64,000 bases of DNA from contig CAKZQF010000137.1 of assembly GCA_937139475.1 (NCBI GenBank), positions 24,203 to 88,202 on the forward strand, in the 5' to 3' direction. Positions 26,967 to 36,415 of this stretch are shown here, piece after piece (the first letter of the stretch is position 1; each line of letters starts with the position of its first letter). The stretch is from an uncultured Gammaproteobacteria bacterium (GTDB lineage: Bacteria > Pseudomonadota > Gammaproteobacteria > Enterobacterales > Psychrobiaceae). A program made the translations under genes and the position numbers. A model generated the notes under the pieces. That model was not told the DNA's origin, made no database searches, and saw only the letters and a list, made by a program, of their open reading frames with translations.

Positions 26967-28946
26967 ATGAAACAGCCAGCAATTTTTGATCCTAAAGCGC
27001 CACAAGCACTACCCGTTGCAGATGATGCGCGAGTATTAACGCCTATTGAGGTTGCCTCAAATAAAATTGAATTACTCGCGCCAGCCAAAAACCTGGAATA
27101 TGGCAAAGAGGCTATTTTACATGGGGCCGACGCAGTTTACATCGGCGGTCCAGCTTTTGGAGCGCGCGCACTGGCTGGTAACAGTATCGAAGACATTGCA
27201 GAATTAGCCGCATTTGCCCATCAATATCATGCTCAAGTGTTTGTCGCATTGAACACCACCATGACCAACGATGAATTAAAAGATGCTGAAAAACTAATAT
27301 GGCAGATTTATGAAGCCGGAGCTGATGCCCTAATAATTCAAGATATGGGGATCTTGCAATTAAACATTCCCCCTATCGCACTCCACGCTAGCACACAAAT
27401 GGATAACCGCACTCCTGAAAAAGCCGCTTTTATGGAGCAGGTCGGCTTCACTCAAGTGGTGCTAGCTCGCGAATTAACCCTGCCACAGATTCGCGAAGTG
27501 GCAAAAAATACCAATATGCAATTAGAGTTTTTCATACATGGTGCTTTGTGCGTTAGCTACAGTGGTTTGTGTAATATCAGTCATTCGTATTCTGGCCGCA
27601 GTGCTAATCGTGGCGAATGTTCTCAAATGTGTCGTTTGCCGTGTAACTTGAAAACTCGCCAAGGTGAAATGATTGTTGAAAACGATCATTTGCTATCGCT
27701 TAAAGATAATAACCAAACGGATAACCTTGATGCATTAATCGATGCCGGTGTCCGTTCATTTAAAATTGAAGGACGACTCAAAGACCTCAGCTACGTTAAA
27801 AACGTAACAGCGCATTATCGCCAGCAGTTAGATGCCATTCTTGAGCGCCGCGATGATTTAGTTCGCGCATCACATGGTAAGTGTGAGCATAGCTTTACCC
27901 CAGACCCGGAAAAGAGCTTTAACCGTGGCAGTACCGATTACTTTGTTAATGATCGCACCGATGGCGTGAGTGATTTCCGCACCCCCAAATACCTTGGTGA
28001 GGAAGTAGGTACAGTAACTCATATCGCAAAAGATCATTTCATGGTCGATTCAACTGCCACCTTTAATAACGGTGACGGTTTAGGTTATTTTATTACCAAC
28101 CATAAAAAGCAGGTGATATCAGATAACAAGACTGAAGGACTACGGGTTAATCGAGCTGATGGCAATAAACTCTTTGTGATAAAAATGCCTGATAGCTTAA
28201 AAGTCGGCATGACCCTTTATCGTAATCACGACCAGGCATTTGAAACGACATTGGCGAAGGAATCGTCAAAACGTGTACTTGCGGTGGATATGGCAATTAA
28301 AGAAATTGATAGCGGATTTGAGTTAACAATTAATGATCAATATGGTCATCAAGCCAGCGTGCAGTTAGAAACGGCGAAAGAAGCGGCCCAGGATAGTGAG
28401 CGCTCTTTAAAAACCTTAAACAAGCAACTTGCCAAGTTGGGCAGTACTGACTTTACCTTAAATCAGCTTAGTACCAATGGCGTAGAGAACTTTTTCTTAC
28501 CAGCATCGGCCCTAAATGGCCTTCGTCGCCAAGCAATAGAGGCATTAGCGCAAGCACGAATTGATGGCTACCAACGTCCAAAGGCTTGGGAGCGTAACGA
28601 TGAGGCAGTTTACCCAACCAATAGCCTGAGCTTTCTCGATAATGTTGCCAACGACAAAGCCAAAGAGTTTTATCAAAAGCATGGCGTAATCCATATTGAA
28701 GATGCCTATGAGCATAATAAAATCACTGAGGATGCGCCATTAATGGTAACGCGACACTGCCTGCGTTTTAACTTCAATTTATGCCCTAAAGAAGTGCCAA
28801 ATATTAAGGCCGAGCCGATGGTTATTGAAATTGGCAATGATACGCTAAAACTTGTTTTTGACTGTGTTAAGTGTGAAATGATGGTGGTCAGTGACAATAA
28901 GCAAGTTGACCCAAACCATAAAAACAAGAGTCATAGTAAATGGTAA
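26967..28946 (+). CDS. rlhA: U32-family 23S rRNA hydroxylase RlhA (YdcP-like)
   Basis: 659 residues, close in length and sequence pattern to E. coli RlhA/YdcP (653). Landmarks in order are LLAPAKNLEYGKEAILHGADAVYIGG, DALIIQDMGIL, HASTQMDNRT, FFIHGALCVSYSG, SANRGECSQMCRLPC, SFKIEGRLKD and a C-terminal cysteine region with TRHCLRFNFNLCP and DCVKCEM. RlhA hydroxylates C2501 of 23S rRNA, using prephenate-derived chemistry and probably an iron-sulfur cluster held by the cysteines. The shorter tRNA paralogue TrhP/YegQ is less similar. Single gene with its own promoter. Confidence 0.88.
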   Translation: MKQPAIFDPKAPQALPVADDARVLTPIEVASNKIELLAPAKNLEYGKEAILHGADAVYIGGPAFGARALAGNSIEDIAELAAFAHQYHAQVFVALNTTMTNDELKDAEKLIWQIYEAGADALIIQDMGILQLNIPPIALHASTQMDNRTPEKAAFMEQVGFTQVVLARELTLPQIREVAKNTNMQLEFFIHGALCVSYSGLCNISHSYSGRSANRGECSQMCRLPCNLKTRQGEMIVENDHLLSLKDNNQTDNLDALIDAGVRSFKIEGRLKDLSYVKNVTAHYRQQLDAILERRDDLVRASHGKCEHSFTPDPEKSFNRGSTDYFVNDRTDGVSDFRTPKYLGEEVGTVTHIAKDHFMVDSTATFNNGDGLGYFITNHKKQVISDNKTEGLRVNRADGNKLFVIKMPDSLKVGMTLYRNHDQAFETTLAKESSKRVLAVDMAIKEIDSGFELTINDQYGHQASVQLETAKEAAQDSERSLKTLNKQLAKLGSTDFTLNQLSTNGVENFFLPASALNGLRRQAIEALAQARIDGYQRPKAWERNDEAVYPTNSLSFLDNVANDKAKEFYQKHGVIHIEDAYEHNKITEDAPLMVTRHCLRFNFNLCPKEVPNIKAEPMVIEIGNDTLKLVFDCVKCEMMVVSDNKQVDPNHKNKSHSKW

Positions 28947-29052
28947 TCGTCTAGGGCAGCAAACCAAGCTAGTCACTAATATCACACTTAGTGGCTAAAT
29001 TACTTGGTGAAATGTCTTACCAACCTCTATTCAACCCATCAGGCTTAATAAG

Positions 29053-29475
29053 TTACCGGCCCTGTGGATAAGCCTTGCCCTCTTTTTGGCTACCAGCAGG
29101 TGATGAAGCATGACGATGTAACCAATGCCAACGATCCGTTTTTTTCAGCGTCACAGTCCAACGGATAGGAAGGCTCATTGATTGCCCTTGGTGTTCTAGG
29201 TGAATAATTAGTGAGACAGCCACCGTTGCACTGTCATCAACGATAATAACGTGGCGCCATTGCCATTCGAATTTGAGCGCATTGGCCTGAGTAAAATTTC
29301 GTTCAAATAGTTGCTTTACCTCAATCCTACCAACACAAAGCTCGTCGGCTCCCGTACCAATAACACATATCGAATCATCATCGACGAAAACCCGCATCAA
29401 CGCATTGATATCTTTGGCGCAATATGCTCGGGCATAATCATCTAAAGTTAATAATATTGCTTGCTCTTCAATCAT
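29053..29475 (-). CDS. NTF2-like/SnoaL-type protein
   Basis: 140 residues with the cone-shaped NTF2 fold pattern: EEQAILLTLDDYARAYCAKDINALMRVFVDDDSICVIG followed by a beta sheet ending in WTVTLKKTDRWHWLHRHAS. Such proteins are often annotated as DUF4440 or ketosteroid-isomerase-like and cannot be assigned a substrate by sequence. It lies 27 bases downstream of a secreted cupin protein on the same strand and is probably co-transcribed with it. Confidence 0.65.
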   Translation of the reverse strand: MIEEQAILLTLDDYARAYCAKDINALMRVFVDDDSICVIGTGADELCVGRIEVKQLFERNFTQANALKFEWQWRHVIIVDDSATVAVSLIIHLEHQGQSMSLPIRWTVTLKKTDRWHWLHRHASSPAGSQKEGKAYPQGR

Positions 29476-29502
29476 GGTCCAATCCTTAGCTATATCATTT
29501 AA

Positions 29503-29931
29503 TCAGTTTACAGGGACAACAAAGGCGGCATTTGGCTTACCGACTTGAAAGACTGCTAGTTTTAATGAGTGAGTCGAGCTTGGATTTCTTGCCTCCATCT
29601 CTACACCAGCCTTCATCTGTAATCCTTGGCCCGCTTTATAAGTTACTTGCTCACTACCAGCAAGCTGCACTTCAAACTCCCCTTCGATAACATAAATAAA
29701 CAAACTGCTATTGTGATAATGACGTGGCGCCTTCCATCCTGCCGGAAAAAAAGCTTCTCTAATTAGCACATCATTACCATCGGCTTTGTTTAATGTTCCT
29801 TTAAATACTACATGATTGTAACGTTCTATAATTTCGGGGGTTTGATGGGCTAATGCCTGAGCATGTTGGAGGGTTAATAATAAGATTGAGATTAGGTAAA
29901 CAAGATTGAGCTTGCTAAGTTTTATATTCAT
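29503..29931 (-). CDS. Exported cupin-domain protein
   Basis: 142 residues. A signal peptide (about 1-28, ending AQALA) is followed by a single cupin barrel with PRHYHNSSLFIYVIEGEFEVQ, a partial metal-binding motif with two histidines and a glutamate, and a second motif region GQGLQMKAGVEMEARNPSS. Substrate unknown. Pairing with the NTF2-like gene suggests a joint role. Confidence 0.65.
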   Translation of the reverse strand: MNIKLSKLNLVYLISILLLTLQHAQALAHQTPEIIERYNHVVFKGTLNKADGNDVLIREAFFPAGWKAPRHYHNSSLFIYVIEGEFEVQLAGSEQVTYKAGQGLQMKAGVEMEARNPSSTHSLKLAVFQVGKPNAAFVVPVN

Positions 29932-30135
29932 TAGATATAACCACTACAAAAATCATTACCCTTAATTCTAGTTTAAAAACAATCAAGCCGCTGTATTTTT
30001 GATTAATTAAACCGCAACTCCAGATAAGCCAGCGCTTTCTTGCTCTGTATCATTGGATTAAATCTAGAAGTTGGTAGAATCACCGGGTACGCAATACAAG
30101 TACAACAAATATAATAACTAGGAACATTTATTGCC

Positions 30136-32202
30136 ATGAAAAAGCAACACAAATATTTCAAACATGCCATTGCGCTAGCTGTCGGTTTTGCTAGCTTCAA
30201 TTCCTTCGCTGAAGGTATTACCGCCGAAGATTTAACACTAATCCAATCCGTTTCTCACGCACAAGTTAGCCCAGATGGCGAACAAGTTGCTTTCACTCGC
30301 TCTGTACCGCGCGAAATTTACGTTGAAAAAGACGGATTAAACTGGGGCGAGCTTTATGTTGTTGATGATAAAGGTGTTGAACGCCCTTTCATTACCGGTG
30401 AAGTAAATATTCGCAGTGTAAAATGGTCTGCTGATGGTAAGACAATTTACTTTTTGAGTAAGCTAAATAAAGAAAAGTACACCTCACTATACCAAATCGC
30501 TGTTGATGGCGGTCAAGCCCAAAAAGTGATGTCACTAAAAAACGTTTCAATTAGCAGCTACGCATTAAGTGCAGATAACTCATCAGTGGCTATTTTAGCC
30601 AAGCCAGCTAAAGATAAGTCTGTTAAAAAATTAAAAGAGCTTGGTTTTAAAGCAGAAGTTTATGAAGAAAACTTAGTTAATCAAAACCTTTACATCGTTG
30701 ACTTAAAGGCTTCAGAAAAAGCATTAACGCCAACAGCCTGGGATATTGAAGGTTATGTGTCTGCCATTGAGTTTTCACCCAAAGGTGACACCTTATTAGT
30801 TAAGACTCAACCAACCTCATTAATTGATGACAAGTACATGAAATCACAATGGCATATCGTTGATGCGAAAAGCCAAAAAGTGAAAACATCTTTTGTTACC
30901 GAAGGTAAATTAGGCGCAGCTGAGTTCTCTCACGATGGTAAATACATCGCAATACACGGCGCTGAAGATAAGCATGATCCAGCAACAGGCCGTCTATTCT
31001 TAGCCGAAGCTAAATCAGGCAAAGTAACCGACTGGCTGCCAAACCATAAAGGTCATGTAGCAGATTTTGAATGGGCAAATGACGAAAACACCCTATTCTT
31101 TATTACCAACATCGGTACCCAATCAGTTGTTGGTAAAATCAAGCCTGGTAAAACATCATACAAGACTGTGGTTAAAGGCGGTAAATTCATCGCGTCAAAC
31201 CTAAGTATTTCTGACTCTGACAAGACCATTGTTGTTAAGGGTAATACCGACAAGCACCCAAATGAAATTTTCATGCTGCGCGGTTCAAAATACAAAGCAA
31301 CGCGTTTAACTAACTCAAATGAATTTTTAAATGACAAAGACTTTGGTAAGCAAGAAACGGTAAAAATTAAAGCCCGTGATGGCGTCGCCATCGATGGTGT
31401 TTTAATTTACCCAACTGATTACAAAGAAGGCGAGCGCTACCCACTGATCATGTCAGTACACGGCGGTCCAGAGAGCCATGACAAAGACGGCTGGGTTACT
31501 GCTTACTCTCGCCCTGGCCAAATGGGTGCAGATCAAGGCTATGCGGTATTTTATCCTAACTACCGTGGTAGCACAGGTAAAGGCGTAGACTATTCAAAAC
31601 TTGGACAAGGCGATTACGCTGGCGCTGAATTTGATGATTTAGTCGACTTTAAAAACCACTTTGTAAAAATCGGTTTAGTTGACGAGAAAAAGGTTGGTAT
31701 TACTGGTGGCTCTTACGGTGGTTATGCATCGGCTTGGGCGGCAACTAAACTGACTAAACACTTCGCAGCAAGTGTAATGTTTGTTGGTGTTACCAACCAA
31801 CTATCTAAGTTTGGTACCACAGATATCTCAAATGAAATGAATCTTGTACACGCTCGCTCATACCCTTGGGACAAGTGGCAATGGTACCTAGAGCGTAGCC
31901 CGATTTACTGGGCTGGTCAGTCTGAAACGCCATTACTTATTATGCACGGTAAAGACGATCCTCGTGTTCACCCGGCACAATCAATGGAACTTTACCGTTA
32001 CATGAAAGTGCAAGGCAAAGAAGTTCGTTTAGTTTACTACCCAGGCGAGGGTCATGGTAACAAGCGTATGGCTGCAAAGTATGACTATAGCTTACGCATG
32101 ATGCGCTGGATGGATCATTACCTGAAAAATGATGGTAAAGAAATGCCAACCAACAAAATCGATCACAAAGCGAAATTGGAAGCTAAAAAGAAAGCGAAAT
32201 AA
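30136..32202 (+). CDS. Exported S9-family prolyl oligopeptidase-like peptidase
   Basis: 688 residues: signal peptide (about 1-25), a beta-propeller region with WD/PD40-like repeats (for example SPDGEQVAFTR, SADGKTIYFLS, SHDGKYIAIHG), then an alpha/beta hydrolase domain from about residue 415. The catalytic triad is visible as S526 in GGSYGGYA, D608 in HGKDDPRV and H640 in GEGHGN; the oxyanion segment is VHGGPE. It resembles acylaminoacyl peptidases and DPP-like enzymes acting on short peptides in the periplasm. It is followed by a strong terminator and stands as a single gene. Confidence 0.9.
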   Translation: MKKQHKYFKHAIALAVGFASFNSFAEGITAEDLTLIQSVSHAQVSPDGEQVAFTRSVPREIYVEKDGLNWGELYVVDDKGVERPFITGEVNIRSVKWSADGKTIYFLSKLNKEKYTSLYQIAVDGGQAQKVMSLKNVSISSYALSADNSSVAILAKPAKDKSVKKLKELGFKAEVYEENLVNQNLYIVDLKASEKALTPTAWDIEGYVSAIEFSPKGDTLLVKTQPTSLIDDKYMKSQWHIVDAKSQKVKTSFVTEGKLGAAEFSHDGKYIAIHGAEDKHDPATGRLFLAEAKSGKVTDWLPNHKGHVADFEWANDENTLFFITNIGTQSVVGKIKPGKTSYKTVVKGGKFIASNLSISDSDKTIVVKGNTDKHPNEIFMLRGSKYKATRLTNSNEFLNDKDFGKQETVKIKARDGVAIDGVLIYPTDYKEGERYPLIMSVHGGPESHDKDGWVTAYSRPGQMGADQGYAVFYPNYRGSTGKGVDYSKLGQGDYAGAEFDDLVDFKNHFVKIGLVDEKKVGITGGSYGGYASAWAATKLTKHFAASVMFVGVTNQLSKFGTTDISNEMNLVHARSYPWDKWQWYLERSPIYWAGQSETPLLIMHGKDDPRVHPAQSMELYRYMKVQGKEVRLVYYPGEGHGNKRMAAKYDYSLRMMRWMDHYLKNDGKEMPTNKIDHKAKLEAKKKAK

Positions 32203-32233
32203 CCAACGCTACTTTTAAAGCATATAAAACCCA

Positions 32234-32266
32234 AAAGCCGTCACCGTAAATGTGACGGCTTTTTTA
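32234..32266 (+). terminator. Intrinsic terminator of the S9 peptidase gene
   Basis: AAAGCCGTCAC pairs with GTGACGGCTTT across a 7-base loop, followed by a run of T. It is located about 30 bases past the stop codon. Confidence 0.9.
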
Positions 32267-32374
32267 ATTAATGATTAAAAAGATAGAGTACAAGCGAGTT
32301 AAACATATCCTGTAGCAGCAATTTTGTTTACACTACTACACAAATTTAAAACAATTATTTCAAGGATTGCATAA

Positions 32375-34039
32375 ATGGCTCAATTTATTTATTCAATGAA
32401 TCGCGTTGGTAAGGTTGTACCGCCAAAGCGTCATATACTAAAAGACATTTCATTAAGTTTCTTCCCTGGCGCCAAGATTGGCGTGTTGGGCTTAAACGGT
32501 TCAGGTAAATCAACCCTACTAAAAATCATGGCGGGTCTTGATAAAGACATTGAGGGTGAAGCACGTCCATTGGCTGATATCCGTATTGGTTACTTACCGC
32601 AGGAGCCTGTGCTCAACGAAGAACAAACTGTTCGAGAAGCCGTTGAAGAAGCTTTTTCAGAAGTAAAAAATGCATTAGCTCGCCTTGATGCTGTTTATGC
32701 TGAATACGCTGAAGAAGGCGCTGACTTTGACGCTCTTGCCAAAGAACAAGGTGAATTAGAAGCACTTATTCAAGCCACCGATGGCCACAATCTGGACAAT
32801 GCGCTAGAGCGTGCTGCCGATGCCCTACGTTTGCCTGAATGGGAACAGAAAATCAAAGTACTATCAGGCGGTGAGCGCCGCCGTGTAGCGCTATGTCGCC
32901 TGTTACTTGAAAAGCCAGATATGCTATTGCTGGATGAGCCTACCAACCACTTGGATGCTGAATCCGTGGCATGGCTAGAGCGCTTCTTGCACGATTACTC
33001 TGGTACTGTTGTGGCAATCACCCATGATAGATACTTCCTTGATAACGTTGCCGGCTGGATCTTGGAGCTAGACCGCGGTATGGGTATTCCTTGGGAAGGC
33101 AACTACTCAAGCTGGCTAGAGCAAAAAGATGAGCGTTTAGCGCAAGAGAAATCATCTGAAAAAGCACGCCAGAAATCTATCGCCAAAGAGCTTGAATGGG
33201 TGCGTTCAAATCCAAAAGCGCGTCAGGCAAAAAGCAAGTCACGTATGGCACGATTTGAAGAACTCAATACCAACGACTACCAAGCGCGTAACGAGACTAA
33301 CGAGCTGTTTATCCCGCCGGGGCCTCGCCTAGGCGATAAAGTACTCGATGTCGAAAACCTAACCAAATCATTTGATGGTCGTGTACTGATTGACGATTTA
33401 AGCCTGAGCATTCCAAAAGGCGCTATCGTGGGTATCGTTGGTGCTAATGGTGCAGGTAAATCAACGCTATTTAAAATGATCACCGACGCTGAAAAGCCTG
33501 ATTCGGGTAATATTGTGCTTGGTGAATCAGTGGTTGTGGCCAGTGTCGATCAGTTCCGTGATGATATGGATGAGAACAACACCGTGTTCCAGGAAATCAC
33601 CGAAGATCAAGACATCTTGACGGTAGGCAATATACAAATTCCATCACGTGCCTATGTCGGTCGTTTTAACTTTAAAGGCGGCGATCAACAAAAACGCATT
33701 AAAGAATTATCAGGTGGTGAGCGCAACCGTGTACATTTAGCCAAGCTGCTTAAAGCGGGCGGCAACATGATTTTACTCGATGAGCCAACCAATGATCTTG
33801 ATGTTGAAACCCTACGTGCACTTGAGGATGCCTTACTAGAGTTCCCAGGCTGTGCCATGGTTATTTCGCATGACCGTTGGTTCCTAGATCGTATCGCAAC
33901 GCATATTCTTGATTATCGCGACGAAGGTAAAATCAACTTCTTCGAAGGTGCTTACTCAGACTATGAAAAATGGTTAAAAGAAACGCTAGGCGAAGCGGCT
34001 GTAAACCCACACCGTATTAAATACAAACGTATCTCTTAA
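32375..34039 (+). CDS. ettA: Energy-dependent translational throttle protein EttA
   Basis: 554 residues with two ABC-F ATPase domains and no membrane segments. Walker A motifs are GLNGSGKST near residue 45 and GANGAGKST near 355; both LSGGERxR signatures and both LLLDEPTNHLD/ILLDEPTNDLD Walker B segments are present. The opening MAQFIYSMNRVGKVVPPKR and the arm region are typical of EttA. It binds the ribosomal E site and gates the first elongation step according to ATP/ADP ratio. A near-perfect terminator follows. Confidence 0.95.
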   Translation: MAQFIYSMNRVGKVVPPKRHILKDISLSFFPGAKIGVLGLNGSGKSTLLKIMAGLDKDIEGEARPLADIRIGYLPQEPVLNEEQTVREAVEEAFSEVKNALARLDAVYAEYAEEGADFDALAKEQGELEALIQATDGHNLDNALERAADALRLPEWEQKIKVLSGGERRRVALCRLLLEKPDMLLLDEPTNHLDAESVAWLERFLHDYSGTVVAITHDRYFLDNVAGWILELDRGMGIPWEGNYSSWLEQKDERLAQEKSSEKARQKSIAKELEWVRSNPKARQAKSKSRMARFEELNTNDYQARNETNELFIPPGPRLGDKVLDVENLTKSFDGRVLIDDLSLSIPKGAIVGIVGANGAGKSTLFKMITDAEKPDSGNIVLGESVVVASVDQFRDDMDENNTVFQEITEDQDILTVGNIQIPSRAYVGRFNFKGGDQQKRIKELSGGERNRVHLAKLLKAGGNMILLDEPTNDLDVETLRALEDALLEFPGCAMVISHDRWFLDRIATHILDYRDEGKINFFEGAYSDYEKWLKETLGEAAVNPHRIKYKRIS

Positions 34040-34048
34040 CGCTTGCTG

Positions 34049-34078
34049 ATAGGTTGGCCGCCATCGCGGCTAACCTAT
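34049..34078 (+). terminator. Intrinsic terminator of ettA
   Basis: ATAGGTTGGCCGC pairs fully with GCGGCTAACCTAT (one G-U) across a 4-base loop, then TTCTTTATTTT follows. It begins 10 bases past the stop codon. Confidence 0.85.
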
Positions 34079-34208
34079 TCTTTATTTTCTGCATTTTTCT
34101 TTACAACTCCCCCAGCAACTCTTGTCTTTTTTCACACCGCTTTCACTTGCAATAATTTCCTCAACTCGCTAAATTTATTATAAAACAATCAGTGGATGAG
34201 GGACAAAG

Positions 34209-34562
34209 ATGGAAAATAAACGACTTTTTCAACGTGTACTATTTAGCCATGATGCAAAGATTCAACTAAAAAATGTTACTCATACGGTGCAGGTCCTCGA
34301 TTTATCCCTACATGGCTTTTTATGTACCAGGCCAAGTAATGCCAGCTTCAATGTGAATGATCAGTGCGTGCTTACCTTAAAACTTGATGATCAGCATATT
34401 ATAACCATGACAGCTTTTGTGGCCCATATAGCAACTAACTGCATCGGCATGACTTGCAAAGATATCGACATAGACAGTATTAGCGAGTTAAAACGTCTAA
34501 TTCAACTTAATTTAGCTAACGACGAATTGCTTCATCGTGATATTGATGAACTGGCTCAATAA
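34209..34562 (+). CDS. Single PilZ-domain protein
   Basis: 117 residues. The cyclic-di-GMP binding pattern is present: R5...R9 in RLFQR at the N terminus and DLSLHG (residues 31-36), matching RxxxR and D/NxSxxG. It probably acts as a small c-di-GMP responsive adaptor, but the output is unknown. GAGGG lies before the ATG. A helical tail after residue 88 may mediate partner binding. Confidence 0.8.
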   Translation: MENKRLFQRVLFSHDAKIQLKNVTHTVQVLDLSLHGFLCTRPSNASFNVNDQCVLTLKLDDQHIITMTAFVAHIATNCIGMTCKDIDIDSISELKRLIQLNLANDELLHRDIDELAQ

Positions 34563-34735
34563 TACCAATGCAACATGAACGATGTGTTGGCCAATAGCGG
34601 TTATCAAGGCAGTAGTCTGGATAACCCCAGCAATATTTCATTGCCTCATTTCAAATATTTAAATTACAATAGCCTTACTTTAGGAATAAGGCACTGTTAG
34701 GTCCCTTCTCTTCACCCGAGTTAATCGAGTTATTA

Positions 34736-36106
34736 ATGGCTAAAAAAAATAAACTATCCTTTGTATGCTCCGACTGTGGTAGTAATCACCCGCGCTGGGC
34801 CGGGCAGTGCTCAAGCTGTCATGAATGGAATACCATTGTCGAATTTAAAGAATCAGCAGTGCTCACTCCTGTTGCATCAAATAAAGGCTATTCGGTTTCA
34901 GACGCAGGCCTTGAAAAGCTAAGTGCCGTTTCAGATGAAAAAATAGCGCGCTATAAAACTGGCAGCAAAGAGCTAGACCGCGTATTGGGTGATGGCTTGG
35001 TGCACGGCTCCATTGTGCTTATCTCTGGCGCGCCTGGTGCAGGTAAATCAACCTTGTTGATTGATGTACTCTCAAGACTTAGTGAATTAGGTCCGGCACT
35101 TTATGTCTCTGGTGAAGAATCTAAGAAACAAATTAAAGACCGCGGCGATCGCCTAAAGCTCAATTTAAGTAATATCGATATTATGACCACAGGTGATGTC
35201 GAGCTGATCACGCAAACGGCACTGGACCACCAGCACAAGTTCGTTATTGTCGATTCAGTCCAAACCTGTTTCGTCAACAGTGTTGAGTCTGCCCCTGGCG
35301 GAGTATCACAGGTAAAAGAATCCGCTGCACTATTAAGCCGGTTCTCAAAGGTCAACGGCGTAACCACCATGCTGGCGGTTCATGAAACAAAAGATGGCTC
35401 GAATATCGCGGGGCCACAAACGTTATCCCACATCGGTGATGCCACATTAAAGCTTTCCCGCGAAGCCGACAGTAAGTACCGTACCCTACGCGCGCTAAAA
35501 AATCGTTTTGGCTCAGCAGAAGAGATTGGCACCTTGGCCATGATGCCGCAAGGCCTTAAAGATGTTAAAAATCCTTCAGCCATTTTCTTGGAACAAAGTA
35601 TCGAAGCCTCTGGCAACATCGCTTATGCCTCAGCAGAAGCTGGCAGAACACTGCTTGTAAATATTCAGGCACTCGTTGATGGCGCGTCAGGTGAAAAGCC
35701 ACAACGTGGGGTTGTTGGGGTTGACTATCGCCGTCTTTCAACCCTGCTGGCGGTTATTAGCAAGCGAATGGGTGTTTATATCAGCGATCAAGATATCTAC
35801 ATCAATGTCGTTGGCGGGATTAAGCTATACGATGAAACAGGCGCAGATTTGCCGATGTTACTGTCGTTGCTCTCTTCTTATCGTAATAAAGTATTTAAAA
35901 ATACCACCGTGGCTTTTGGTGAAGTCGGCTTATCGGGCGAAATTCGCGCGGTGCCAATGGGGCATGAACGAATCAAAGAAGCGATACGTAACGGCTTTGA
36001 CACCCTTATCGTGCCAAAGAAGAATTACAGCCCTAAGCTTAACAAAGATGGTGTGAGAATAGTCCCTGTCGAAAATGTTAACGATTTGATGCAGTTTATC
36101 GATTAA
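34736..36106 (+). CDS. radA: DNA repair protein RadA
   Basis: 456 residues. The N-terminal zinc finger has C11, C14, C25 and C28; the RecA-like ATPase core has GAPGAGKSTL (Walker A), the RadA-specific KNRFGSAEE motif, and the C-terminal Lon-protease-like domain with GEVGLSGEIRAVP. It promotes branch migration in recombination. The N-terminal MAKKNKLSFVCSDCG matches other RadA proteins. A hairpin terminator lies just downstream. Confidence 0.95.
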   Translation: MAKKNKLSFVCSDCGSNHPRWAGQCSSCHEWNTIVEFKESAVLTPVASNKGYSVSDAGLEKLSAVSDEKIARYKTGSKELDRVLGDGLVHGSIVLISGAPGAGKSTLLIDVLSRLSELGPALYVSGEESKKQIKDRGDRLKLNLSNIDIMTTGDVELITQTALDHQHKFVIVDSVQTCFVNSVESAPGGVSQVKESAALLSRFSKVNGVTTMLAVHETKDGSNIAGPQTLSHIGDATLKLSREADSKYRTLRALKNRFGSAEEIGTLAMMPQGLKDVKNPSAIFLEQSIEASGNIAYASAEAGRTLLVNIQALVDGASGEKPQRGVVGVDYRRLSTLLAVISKRMGVYISDQDIYINVVGGIKLYDETGADLPMLLSLLSSYRNKVFKNTTVAFGEVGLSGEIRAVPMGHERIKEAIRNGFDTLIVPKKNYSPKLNKDGVRIVPVENVNDLMQFID

Positions 36107-36124
36107 TTACTGCTTTTCTTAAGA

Positions 36125-36163
36125 TAGCACTTGAGCCAATCATCAGCTAAGGCTTAAGTGCTA
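36125..36163 (+). terminator. Terminator-like hairpin after radA
   Basis: TAGCACTTGAGCC pairs with GGCTTAAGTGCTA (one G-U) across a 13-base loop; the T-rich stretch after it is interrupted by As, so termination may be incomplete. Confidence 0.55.
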
Positions 36164-36225
36164 AAAATTTATTTTTACCCCTCCGCTAAGTTGTAATTAT
36201 TTCCGCAAACCCTGCCACACAGGGA

Positions 36226-36233
36226 AAACGTTT
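36226..36233. promoter_or_regulatory. Possible LacI-type operator half-sites
   Basis: AAACGTTT is a perfect 8-base palindrome about 180 bases before the TonB receptor start. CG-centred AT palindromes are typical LacI-family operators, but the site is short, no lacI gene is nearby, and chance is a serious alternative. Confidence 0.2.
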
Positions 36234-36415
36234 ACATCACGCACCCAAAGTCGCATTAATACCACTAATATTATTTGTATGATAAATATTGCAATAATAT
36301 AAATTGGGTTATAGTATGAATCTCGTTCAGTTAACAGAACGGTCACAACTAATCAGAAAATTACAAAAATATGGGATGTTAGCTATGCCTAACACCTTTA
36401 CTGGAGAGTTAGAAA

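Larger units (their letters stand above)
36107..36415. other. Gene-free region between radA and a TonB receptor
   Basis: Holds the radA terminator (36125-36163), an AAACGTTT palindrome (36226-36233) and AT-rich DNA up to a GGAG ribosome site for the receptor. No coding frame or repeat was recognised. Confidence 0.6.

Noticed and set aside
35676..36056. A 126-residue frame within radA in another reading frame
   Set aside because: Fully contained in radA, whose frame carries all known motifs.
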